A DNA stretch of 15,287 nt from the NCBI GenBank assembly GCA_044228875.1, contig JBGAUA010000077.1:1-15287 (forward strand), written 5' to 3'. Below, one piece after another: positions 1 through 6,482 of the stretch. Both the position numbers and the translations under genes were made by a program. The stretch is from Epilinea sp044228875. Lineage in GTDB: Bacteria > Chloroflexota > Anaerolineae > Epilineales > Epilineaceae. How positions within the stretch are numbered: the first letter of the stretch is position 1; each line of letters opens with the position of its first letter. The notes under the pieces are model-generated. The model was not told the origin of the DNA. It saw only the letters and a program-made list of their open reading frames with translations, and did no database searches.

Positions 1-48
1 GCCGCGGCGCCGGCCGCGCGGCGCTGGCGCGGGGCGGCCGTCGGGGGT
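1..48. other. Window edge, no gene assignable
   Basis: These 48 bases lie downstream of the last pseudopilin gene and are almost entirely G and C. They are too short to assign. They could be the end of a further minus-strand gene or an intergenic spacer. No U-tract terminator is visible. Confidence 0.4.
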
Positions 49-957
49 TCAGGGTATCGGCGTCACCGTCGGCGGCGGCGGGGTGATGGTGGGCGGCTGC
101 GTGTTCGTCGGCGCCGGCGTCACCGTCGGGAAGTAGGGCGTGGCCAGGACGCGGTAGTTGAGGGCCGGGCCCTCACGGCCGTAGAGGTAGGTCTTGTCGA
201 TGCCGGCGCCGGCGTCACCCGCCCCTTCACGCTCACCGCGGAAGCGGGCGCATTCCACGTAGCCCACCGCGCGGTTGGAGAAGTGCAGCTTGACCCGGGT
301 CGTGGTGGTGTAGGGCAGGAACGGCACCCAGACCATCGGCATGTCCACGGTGGCGAACACCCGGAAGCGAATGTTCTCCCAATGCCGCCATTCCTCGTTG
401 TCCTGGTACTTGGCGTTGTAGCGGGTCGGCCGCGAGCAGAGGTCGTCCAGCGAGGCGCCCTGGGTGATGGGCTGGGTGGCCCCCACGGTCGTGGTGTCGT
501 TGAAGTAGGAGAGGACCGGCTCCGTCACCGTGACATGCAGGGTGCGGGTGAGCACGTCGTAGACGTTCTCGCGCTGGAAGTCGTCCGCCACGTTGACCAC
601 GTTCATGAGCCGGCTGAAGATGATGCGCTTGGCCTCGATGTCATAGAAGTTGGCCGGGGGAATGCCCTCGATCTTGTTGGGGTCCTGCCCCACGGTCAAG
701 GGGTTGCCGGCCTCCAGGCGGGTCTCCCAGAAGGAGGCCTCCTCGCCCAGGTAGCGCGCGGCCTCGCTGACGCCGCGGTCCAGGGCCCACTTGAAGGTCA
801 TGACCCTGAAGAGATGGAAGGTGCCGAAGAGCAGCACCAGGAGAAGCGGCATGGTGACGGCGGTGGTGACGGTGGACGTGCCGCGCTCGTCCTCCTGCCA
901 GCGTCGCAGGCGTGCCAGGAGGCGAAGGGCACGGTGGGTGATATGTTGGCTGTTCAT
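49..957 (-). CDS. TadE-like minor pseudopilin with Pro/Thr-rich C-terminal tail
   Basis: This 302-residue protein has the layout of a TadE/TadF-type pseudopilin. It has a basic N-terminus (1-25), then Gly26 followed by a hydrophobic helix (about 27-53), then a long extracellular part. Processing by the prepilin peptidase would fall after Gly26. The residue at +5 is Thr31, where family members usually have Glu. The region 278-302 is rich in Pro and Thr and resembles a cell-wall spacer or a flexible surface tail. The ATG at 957 is 12 bp after the stop of the preceding pseudopilin gene, so it is the last visible gene of the Tad operon. Expected role: minor component that primes or caps Flp pilus assembly at the membrane. 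Family assignment rests on topology and position; the C-terminal 250 residues match nothing I recognise. Confidence 0.8.
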   Translation of the reverse strand: MNSQHITHRALRLLARLRRWQEDERGTSTVTTAVTMPLLLVLLFGTFHLFRVMTFKWALDRGVSEAARYLGEEASFWETRLEAGNPLTVGQDPNKIEGIPPANFYDIEAKRIIFSRLMNVVNVADDFQRENVYDVLTRTLHVTVTEPVLSYFNDTTTVGATQPITQGASLDDLCSRPTRYNAKYQDNEEWRHWENIRFRVFATVDMPMVWVPFLPYTTTTRVKLHFSNRAVGYVECARFRGEREGAGDAGAGIDKTYLYGREGPALNYRVLATPYFPTVTPAPTNTQPPTITPPPPTVTPIP

Positions 958-969
958 GGCATGGCCTCG

Positions 970-1701
970 CTATCGCCGCGGCCGGCAGATGGGGCACACC
1001 GTCGGCGTGCCGTCGCCTGGCACCGGCGTGTTCGTGCAACCCGGGCAAGGCTGGCACATATTCCGCGGCTCGTCGCAGTCGTCCACCGGCTTGGGCCCGC
1101 GTGACTGGCGGGTAGGCTCGATGGGCGGACCCTCGTAGTAAGCGCCCGTACGACAGGAGAGCCGCATCTGACCCGCCGGCAGCTCCGTGTCCGGAGCGTC
1201 CGGGCTGGGCAGCTTCAGCCAGCCGCCGTAGGGGATGGTGATGACCTTGGTGGCCTTGACGTAGAAGAGCGCCTGGTTGACGATCTGCGGGTCGTCCTGC
1301 AGCTCGATGGTGTCCTTGGGCGAGCGCCGCGGATCGTCCGGCCAGATGTCCACCACGTCCTTGCCCGTCTCCAGGCGCAGGTTGGTGAGGGTGCGGCTGG
1401 CCAGTTCCTGGTCGATGATCTGCCAGGCGATGCGCTCCCAGCCCACCGGGTATTGGAAGGCCGGGTCGTCGGCGTCGAAATGCGGCCCTTCGACCTGCAG
1501 GTACCGGCCCGCCTGATGCGTGGCCTCGCAGAGCGTGTCACGTACGGCCATGACCCCGAAGAGGCTGACCAGGCTCAAGACCAGGAAGACCATGGCCGGC
1601 AACACCACCATGAACTGCACCAAGGCGGCGCCGCGCCGGTCCCGCCACCAGCGACGCAGCTGCGTTCGACCGCGCGTAAGCGCGGTGCGGCATGTTGTCA
1701 T
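970..1701 (-). CDS. TadE-like minor pseudopilin with C-terminal CxxC cluster
   Basis: A 243-residue TadE-like protein. It has a basic N-terminus, Gly24 as probable peptidase site, a hydrophobic helix about 25-52, then an extracellular domain. Position +5 after the Gly is Gln29 instead of the usual Glu. The C-terminal 35 residues hold Cys209, Cys216, Cys219, Cys222, Cys236 and Cys239, giving CxxCxxC and CxxC motifs that resemble a zinc ribbon or a set of disulfides. I chose ATG 1701 over ATG 1707. The GGAGGT at 1711-1716 is 9 nt from the former but only 3 nt from the latter, and 1701 forms an ATGA overlap with the stop of the preceding gene (1698-1700), implying coupled translation. Role: minor pilin or assembly factor of the Tad pilus, by family and context. 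Confidence 0.82.
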   Translation of the reverse strand: MTTCRTALTRGRTQLRRWWRDRRGAALVQFMVVLPAMVFLVLSLVSLFGVMAVRDTLCEATHQAGRYLQVEGPHFDADDPAFQYPVGWERIAWQIIDQELASRTLTNLRLETGKDVVDIWPDDPRRSPKDTIELQDDPQIVNQALFYVKATKVITIPYGGWLKLPSPDAPDTELPAGQMRLSCRTGAYYEGPPIEPTRQSRGPKPVDDCDEPRNMCQPCPGCTNTPVPGDGTPTVCPICRPRR

Positions 1702-2228
1702 TGACATAGGACCTCCCCGTTGCGCACATCCTCAAGGGTGATGGCGTCGAAGTTGGCCAGGTAACCGCCCTCCTGGGGCGAGCCCACCGGCAGCACCCGG
1801 ATCGTGTACTTGCTGGTTACCGTGAGCGGATCCTTGCATTCGCGCGAGTCCTTGAGCAGGTCTACCGCGACGCTCAGGTCCACCGTGGAGATGTTGCCCC
1901 CCTCCTTGGCCGTGAAGGGGTTGTTGAGCAGTTCCTGGATCACGATCTTCTCGGCGATGTCGGTCCAGAGATCCTCGTTGGGATCCTCCGGCCCGTAGAA
2001 CGACAGGAAGCGAGCGGCCTGGTAGGTGCCGTGATGCAGGCTGTCGCGGATCTTGACCACCTTCCACACCGAGAAGCCGCCCCAGAAGGCCACGATGATG
2101 ATGGGCGTCAGGAGCAAGGCCTGCACCGCGGTGGCCCCACTGCGATCGGCCGTGAAGCGCGTCGCCAGGGCGCGCAGGGCCGACCAGGGGCCGGATGGAT
2201 GGATGGATGGGTTCGGATGAAGCTTCAT
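1698..2228 (-). CDS. TadE-like minor pseudopilin (first of three)
   Basis: A 176-residue TadE-like protein. The N-terminal 30 residues are polar and basic. Gly31 precedes a hydrophobic helix (about 32-57), and the rest is extracellular. Gln36 takes the +5 position where Glu is usual. Two GTG codons lie upstream at 2240 and 2237, but AGGTGG at 2237-2242 overlaps them and sits 8 nt from ATG 2228, so 2228 is the start. The gene is 61 bp after the prepilin peptidase gene and overlaps the next pseudopilin gene by 4 nt. A GGAT tandem repeat lies in codons 7-12. Role: minor subunit of the Flp pilus machinery, inferred from family and operon. Confidence 0.82.
   Translation of the reverse strand: MKLHPNPSIHPSGPWSALRALATRFTADRSGATAVQALLLTPIIIVAFWGGFSVWKVVKIRDSLHHGTYQAARFLSFYGPEDPNEDLWTDIAEKIVIQELLNNPFTAKEGGNISTVDLSVAVDLLKDSRECKDPLTVTSKYTIRVLPVGSPQEGGYLANFDAITLEDVRNGEVLCQ
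2193..2210. repeat. GGAT tetranucleotide tandem repeat (about 4.5 units)
   Basis: Four and a half GGAT units run from 2193 to 2210, inside codons 7-12 of the first pseudopilin gene. Unit length 4 is not a multiple of 3, so slippage by one unit would shift the frame near the start of the protein. The tract is short by phase-variation standards. Confidence 0.85.
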
Positions 2229-2289
2229 TGGATTCACCACCTGTTCGCAAGGCGTACAAGGAGGCGGACAATGCCGCCCGGAAGCCCGA

Positions 2290-2910
2290 TCACAGCGGCC
2301 ACCAGGACGGCACCGCGGGCCATTCCCAGTAGATCCACGTGAAGATCGCGGCCGGGATGGCGAAGGTCCACGCGTAGCGGCGACCGCGGGTCTGGAGCTC
2401 GGCCTCGGTGGGCAGGAACTGTCCCGTCAGCAGCCGAGCCCGCCATCCGTCGACAACCTTGCCCAGCGAAGGCCGCTTCTGCAGGGCCTCCACGGCCAGG
2501 ACCACGACCATGATGATCAGCAGCCCGAAGGCCAGCACCGCCAGGAATTCGACCGCCGGAAACAGGGCGAAGAGGGCCATGAGAAACTTGGCGTCGCCGC
2601 CGCCCATGAAGTGCAGCATCCACATCCCGAAGAGGACCGACCAGGCCAGCAGCAGACCGACGACCTGCGGCCAACCCTTGCCGCCCAGATGCAGGGCGCC
2701 CTCCAGCAGGCGGTAGAGCCCGACACCCAGGAACACCGGGGCCGTCATGCGGTTGGGAATGCGCCCCCGCATGTGATCGCCATAGGAGATGTGGACCATC
2801 CAAAGGGTGAGTGCCGCCTTGACGAGCAGTTCCGTCCAGCGCCAGGACGGGGAGCCGTCCAACGGCGTCGCGGCCAGCACTCCGGCGAGCGACGAAGCCA
2901 GATCGGTCAT
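2290..2910 (-). CDS. tadV: Prepilin peptidase, TadV/CpaA type (A24 aspartic protease)
   Basis: A 206-residue multi-spanning membrane protein with both A24 peptidase signatures. Asp45 is in an HISYGD...RGRIPN context, and Asp106 is in the GGGDAK motif (GxGD type). These are the two catalytic aspartates that cleave prepilins after Gly at the cytoplasmic face. The length fits TadV/CpaA, which lack the N-terminal methylase domain of PilD. ATG 2910 overlaps the stop of the upstream Flp gene (TGA at 2907-2909) as ATGA, which decides the start and implies coupled translation; only a weak ribosome site is seen. Longer readings beginning upstream would run through the pilin gene in another frame and are unlikely. 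Substrates are likely the two Flp pilins and the three TadE-like proteins of this operon. Confidence 0.93.
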   Translation of the reverse strand: MTDLASSLAGVLAATPLDGSPSWRWTELLVKAALTLWMVHISYGDHMRGRIPNRMTAPVFLGVGLYRLLEGALHLGGKGWPQVVGLLLAWSVLFGMWMLHFMGGGDAKFLMALFALFPAVEFLAVLAFGLLIIMVVVLAVEALQKRPSLGKVVDGWRARLLTGQFLPTEAELQTRGRRYAWTFAIPAAIFTWIYWEWPAVPSWWPL

Positions 2911-3104
2911 GGCACTGGAGCCCACTCGTCCTTCGGGTCTTCCTGGAGATTCGTCAGCACGTTGCGGGTCGTCTCGATGATCTGGTCCCTGAGCAGCAGC
3001 AGGACCGGCGTGGTGGCCACGAGCAGAACCACGGTCACGATGGCCCATTCCACCATCTCGGCGCCGTCTTCGTCCTGCCAGAAGCGCTGGATCGACTTGG
3101 TCAT
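2907..3104 (-). CDS. flp: Flp-family pilin (second copy)
   Basis: A 65-residue Flp prepilin. It has a short leader (1-14), cleavage expected after Gly14, and mature N-terminus AEMVEWAIV. Glu is at +5 and Trp at +6, where Tyr is the usual residue. A hydrophobic helix spans about 17-38, followed by a short charged C-terminus. GGAGGT at 3110-3115 lies 5 nt upstream of ATG 3104, a strong ribosome site. The N-terminal 40 residues closely resemble the other Flp protein encoded just upstream, so the two are paralogues, but this one has no cysteines. It lies after a terminator-like hairpin and overlaps the peptidase gene, so it is probably made at lower level as a minor pilin. Confidence 0.9.
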   Translation of the reverse strand: MTKSIQRFWQDEDGAEMVEWAIVTVVLLVATTPVLLLLRDQIIETTRNVLTNLQEDPKDEWAPVP

Positions 3105-3249
3105 AGCAAACCTCCCGATGAACAATCCGGCCGGAACGTGGCTGGATACCGTGTAGCTAGCAAGATGCGTGCCACGGCCCCTGGGCTCGCCGGTAGCCAA
3201 GGTTGGCGAGCGGGGCGCCTTGGAAGACGCAAAGGTGGGAAGCAAGAAA
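3105..3249. other. Spacer upstream of second flp gene
   Basis: About 145 bp between the hairpin at 3250-3280 and the second pilin gene. I see only the ribosome-binding site at its end and no convincing -35/-10 pair on the minus strand. Transcription of the second pilin may depend on read-through. Confidence 0.4.
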
Positions 3250-3280
3250 CGGGCGGGGCTGGACATGCCAGCCCCGCCCG
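3239..3280 (-). terminator. Terminator-like hairpin (probable attenuator) after the first flp gene
   Basis: A perfect 13-bp GC-rich stem (3250-3262 with 3268-3280) with a 5-nt loop. Read on the minus strand, the stem is followed at once by TTTCTTGCTT, which is T-rich though not a pure T-run. It lies 46 bp beyond the stop of the first pilin gene and before the second. This matches an intrinsic terminator that could be partly read through, raising the first pilin transcript above the downstream genes. Confidence 0.6.
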
Positions 3281-3326
3281 CGGTCGAGCGTGTCAAGCGG
3301 CTCGCGCCGCTCCGTCATGCTCAGTC

Positions 3327-3563
3327 CTAGTTGCACTCGTCCTTGGTCTTGTTGTCGCAGCTCGACTTCACCGCGGAGTCGTGACCACCGGACGAGCTGG
3401 CCTGCTTCAGCCAGCAGTAGATCCCGCAGATCACGCCACCGAGGATCTTGCCGACGGCGATGTAGAGCACGACAGCCGCCACCAAGAGGATGATGGTGAC
3501 CACGGCCCACTCGACAAGCTCGGGACCCGACTCGTCATTCCAGAAACGATTCAGCATGGACAT
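3327..3563 (-). CDS. flp: Flp-family pilin (first copy, likely major pilin)
   Basis: A 78-residue Flp prepilin. It has a short leader (1-13), cleavage expected after Gly13, and mature start PELVEWAVV. Glu is at +5 and Trp at +6; +1 is Pro, which is unusual next to a scissile bond. A hydrophobic helix runs about 16-40. The C-terminal region carries four cysteines (Cys46, Cys50, Cys69, Cys77) and a polar tail with many Ser, Lys and Asp, absent from the second Flp. GGAGGT at 3570-3575 is 6 nt from ATG 3563. A likely promoter lies just upstream and a terminator-like hairpin just downstream. That pattern fits the structural pilin needed in the largest amount. It should form the shaft of the Tad pilus on the cell surface. 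Confidence 0.9.
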   Translation of the reverse strand: MSMLNRFWNDESGPELVEWAVVTIILLVAAVVLYIAVGKILGGVICGIYCWLKQASSSGGHDSAVKSSCDNKTKDECN

Positions 3564-3603
3564 GGTAGAACCTCCGTAAGGTAAGTGCGGATAAGAGGGA
3601 ACC

Positions 3604-3633
3604 ATAATACCATAGACCACGGGGAGAATGCAA
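3604..3633 (-). promoter_or_regulatory. Candidate sigma70-type promoter for the first flp gene
   Basis: On the minus strand TTGCAT (3633-3628) and TATTAT (3609-3604) are separated by 18 bp. The -10 matches consensus at 5 of 6 positions, but the -35 at only 3 of 6. It is in the only larger gap between tadC and the pilin gene. A 7-bp inverted repeat (3621-3627 with 3641-3647) overlaps the -35 element and could be an operator or a weak end for the tadC transcript. Confidence 0.45.
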
Positions 3634-3663
3634 GTTCTTCTCTCCCCACGTTCGCCGGAAAGA

Positions 3664-4326
3664 TCAGCCGCCACCGCCGGCGGTGCCCACGGCGGCCACC
3701 TGGCCGAACATGGTCATGATGAGCGGGAAGCCCAGGAGGGCGAGCGACGCGAAGAACACGCCGATGATCATGGGGATGGTGAGCACCACGGGGGCGCGCT
3801 CGATCTCCTTCTCGACGTTGATCCGGATCTCCTCCTCGACGTCGTCCAGGGTGAGGTTGACCGCTTCGGAGTAGCTGAGGCCACCCTCATGGGCCATGTC
3901 GAGTCGCTCGGCAAGCTCGGTCAGGTGCTCGGACTGGAAGTCCTCGGCCAAGGCCCGGATGACCGCCTCGGGCTCCACCTGCAGCTGGCTGCGCACACGG
4001 GTCTGCAGGCGCTGACCGAAGCTGCCGCGCTGGCCGAACTGCTTGGCCGCCTGGGTCAAGGCACCAGCCAGGGTCTCGGCCAGCGACAGCGAAAGCTGCA
4101 AGGTCAGGACGAAGTCGCGAATGGTGGGCAGGTCCACCTCAAAGGCCGGCTTCTTGCGCGCCCGGCGCCACCACACCCGCGGGCTGTAACGCAGGATGGT
4201 CGCCAGCCTTCGACGGCGCTGGAAGAGCCATACCCGATTCCACAAGGGCGGGACGAAGATCATGAGCATCAGGACGAACACCAACACCATCAGGCCCAAC
4301 AACGCCAGCAGTCGAAGCGGATCCAC
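3664..4326 (-). CDS. tadC: TadC-type inner-membrane platform protein (T2SSF domain)
   Basis: A 220-residue membrane protein. It has a transmembrane helix at about 5-25, a basic stretch 36-60, a cytoplasmic helical T2SSF-like domain about 64-178, and a C-terminal hydrophobic segment about 180-207. A Gly-rich end closes it. It is shorter than the roughly 300 residues usual for TadC. The start is GTG 4326, which shares one base with the TAG stop of tadB; AGGTG lies 5 nt upstream. TadB and TadC are thought to form the platform on which the TadA ATPase extrudes Flp pilins. Position after tadB and topology support the call; sequence conservation in this family is low. Confidence 0.85.
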   Translation of the reverse strand: MDPLRLLALLGLMVLVFVLMLMIFVPPLWNRVWLFQRRRRLATILRYSPRVWWRRARKKPAFEVDLPTIRDFVLTLQLSLSLAETLAGALTQAAKQFGQRGSFGQRLQTRVRSQLQVEPEAVIRALAEDFQSEHLTELAERLDMAHEGGLSYSEAVNLTLDDVEEEIRINVEKEIERAPVVLTIPMIIGVFFASLALLGFPLIMTMFGQVAAVGTAGGGG

Positions 4327-5210
4327 TAGAGCACCTTTTCCTTGAGCTTGGATGCCTGGCTGTCGATGTACCAGCTGGTGGCCACGCCCAGCGACGCGAA
4401 CATGACGAAGACGAACTGGCCGGGGAGCCCTTCGTAGGCGATGCGCAGCAGCGGCACGGCACCCACCACGATGACGATGAGCAGGGAGATGATCTGGATG
4501 ATCCGCGTCTGCCCGTTGATCACCGTCATGCTGACCTCGGACTGGTCTCGGATCTCCTTGGCCCGCTTGATACGGTGCAGCAGGCCCTCGAGCGCACCCA
4601 TGATGTCGTCGTGCTTCGAGTCCTCGCCTCGCTCCAGGATGTAGATGAACTGCTCCATGTACGGGTCCTGGATGCGTTCACGGAGCTCGTTGAGCGCCCG
4701 CTGGGGAAGCGAGGTCACGTAGAAGGTGGTCACCGCGTGCGCCACGGCCGAACCGGTGGGCGCGGGAATCTTCTTGTTCGCTTCTTCCAGGGCGCTGAAG
4801 ACCGTCGGCCGGATGCGGAACACGCTCTTGAAGGCGGCGACCAGCTCCGTGACCTGGTCGCCGATGAGCGCCCGCTGCGACTGGGCCTCCTTGCGCGCCT
4901 GACGGATGGCCCACCAGACACCGACCACGATCACATACACGGCCACGATGTAGGCATGGGTGTTCACGGTGACGTTGTCGACGGGATCGCCCACGAAGCG
5001 CGTGATGTTGCGGCCATAGAGGAAGGCCAGCAGCAGCGCCAAGGCGATCATCATGTAGACCTTCCAGTCGTAGCTGACCTTGGCCGACATCCCCGTCTCC
5101 TGGACCTCCCTCGCGCGGCGGCGCCGCACCCGGTACTGCATCCAGTCATAGACGAGGTAGGCCAGCCCCAGGCCTCCGGCCAGAAGCATGAGCAGGACAC
5201 CCCTGTTCAC
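4326..5210 (-). CDS. tadB: TadB-type inner-membrane platform protein (T2SSF domain)
   Basis: A 294-residue membrane protein. Hydrophobic segments lie at about 4-22, 51-66, 86-102 and 238-282, with a cytoplasmic T2SSF-like helical domain at about 115-232. It is the partner of TadC in the pilus assembly platform. The longest reading would start with TTG at 5216, but AAGGAGG at 5217-5223 abuts that codon. GTG 5210 is 6 nt from it and is the better start. The gene follows tadA after 63 bp that contain a hairpin, and it overlaps tadC by one base. Confidence 0.88.
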   Translation of the reverse strand: MNRGVLLMLLAGGLGLAYLVYDWMQYRVRRRRAREVQETGMSAKVSYDWKVYMMIALALLLAFLYGRNITRFVGDPVDNVTVNTHAYIVAVYVIVVGVWWAIRQARKEAQSQRALIGDQVTELVAAFKSVFRIRPTVFSALEEANKKIPAPTGSAVAHAVTTFYVTSLPQRALNELRERIQDPYMEQFIYILERGEDSKHDDIMGALEGLLHRIKRAKEIRDQSEVSMTVINGQTRIIQIISLLIVIVVGAVPLLRIAYEGLPGQFVFVMFASLGVATSWYIDSQASKLKEKVL

Positions 5211-5245
5211 CTGCAACCTCCTTCAGGAAGAAACGGACCGCGGAC

Positions 5246-5270
5246 GGAGATCGTCACCGACACGATCTCC
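5246..5270 (-). promoter_or_regulatory. Intercistronic hairpin between tadA and tadB
   Basis: Perfect 9-bp arms (5246-5254 and 5262-5270) around a 7-nt loop start 3 bp after the tadA stop. No T-run follows at once on the minus strand, so a mRNA processing or stabilising element is more likely than a terminator. The effect on expression is unknown. Confidence 0.5.
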
Positions 5271-5273
5271 CGC

Positions 5274-6482
5274 TCATGACTCGCGCCAGTTCTTGGGCTC
5301 GCGCAGCGGTGTCCACGTCTTGCGACGCGCATCCCACTCCTTGATGACATCGTAGTCGTACTCCACGCCCTCGGCCGTGCGCTTGACGCCGTTGATGGCG
5401 ATCATCTCGCGCATGCGCCTGCGATAGTTCTGGGTGTCCGGGTCGTAGCCCTTGTGGATGTGCACGGCCAGGCCCAGACCGGAGCCGATGATCTCCCGCC
5501 GTTCGTCCAGCGGGATACCGCTGCCACGAGAGAGGGTCTCGATGCGGGTCATGGCCAGACGGGCCGAGTGGGCATGGGTCGTCGTGAACGCCGTGATGCC
5601 CAGGTTGAGGCCCATGATGAACTCGATGGCCTCTTCCGACACCGTCTCGCCGATGATCATCACGTCGGGACGCATACGGAGGAAGACGACGTTGACGATG
5701 TTGCCGACGGCGCCCATTCCTTCATCCACGACCAGGTGGTTGTAGTGGGCCAGCTGCGGCTGCACTTCCTGGAAGGTCTCCACCAGCGAGAGCTGGGCAT
5801 GCGAGGGCAGGTACTGCGTGAACGCGTTGAGGATGGTGGTCTTGCCCGCACCGGGGCGACCGCTGAAGATGGCGCTCTTGTCCATCGCCCGCGAGACGTC
5901 CTTGAGGAACTCCGACGCCTCGGCGTCGATGGCGCCGTAGTTGATGAGGTCCTCGAAGGCCAGCTTCTTGCGTCCGAAGCGCCGGATGTTGATGGCCGTG
6001 CCCTCGCGGGACAGCGGCGGGATGGCCGCGGTGAAACGGCTGCCGTCCGGGAGACCCAGCTTGATCTGCGGGTCCTCGGCGCCGATCTCCTTGCCCTCCA
6101 GGTCCGCGATGCGCCGGGTCATGCGGTAGAAGTAGGTGTCCGGCGCCAGATCGCCCACGTCATGGATCTGACCCAGCCGCTCCACCTGCACGAAGCCCTT
6201 GCGCACGATGATCTCTTCGATGCCCTCCTGCTCCAGGTAGGGCTGCAGGACGCCGAGACCGGTGATGCGGTTGGCCACCTCGCGCGCCACGGCCTGACGG
6301 TCCTCCTCAGCGACCTGGAAGCCCAGGTCCTTGAGCGACCGCAGGACGTTGGCGTGAAAGGCAAGATCCTCTTCCTGGTTGACGCTGCGGCGCCAACGCG
6401 GCACAGGGATCTCCCGTTGAATCATGTAGTCCTGAACGCGCTTGACCAACTCGTTGTAATCATAGCGAGCGATCGCGCTCAT
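5274..6482 (-). CDS. tadA: TadA/CpaF pilus assembly ATPase (VirB11/GspE superfamily)
   Basis: A 402-residue secretion ATPase that would power Flp pilus extrusion from the cytoplasmic face of the membrane. An N-terminal domain (1-170) with the RFTAAIPPLSREG segment typical of CpaF precedes the ATPase core. Walker A is GRPGAGKTT at 208-216, Walker B-like VMIIGE at 274-279, and the His-box TTTHAH at 300-305. All key residues are present. ATG 6482 is chosen because GGAGGG lies 5 nt upstream and the codon overlaps the cpaB stop as ATGA. An ATG at 6545 would add 21 residues from within cpaB and is unlikely. In some bacteria TadA drives both extension and retraction, and no separate retraction ATPase is seen here. 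Confidence 0.96.
   Translation of the reverse strand: MSAIARYDYNELVKRVQDYMIQREIPVPRWRRSVNQEEDLAFHANVLRSLKDLGFQVAEEDRQAVAREVANRITGLGVLQPYLEQEGIEEIIVRKGFVQVERLGQIHDVGDLAPDTYFYRMTRRIADLEGKEIGAEDPQIKLGLPDGSRFTAAIPPLSREGTAINIRRFGRKKLAFEDLINYGAIDAEASEFLKDVSRAMDKSAIFSGRPGAGKTTILNAFTQYLPSHAQLSLVETFQEVQPQLAHYNHLVVDEGMGAVGNIVNVVFLRMRPDVMIIGETVSEEAIEFIMGLNLGITAFTTTHAHSARLAMTRIETLSRGSGIPLDERREIIGSGLGLAVHIHKGYDPDTQNYRRRMREMIAINGVKRTAEGVEYDYDVIKEWDARRKTWTPLREPKNWRES

Noticed and set aside
5211..5216. TTG start of tadB at 5216
   Set aside because: AAGGAGG directly abuts the TTG with no spacer; GTG 5210 has a 6-nt spacer.
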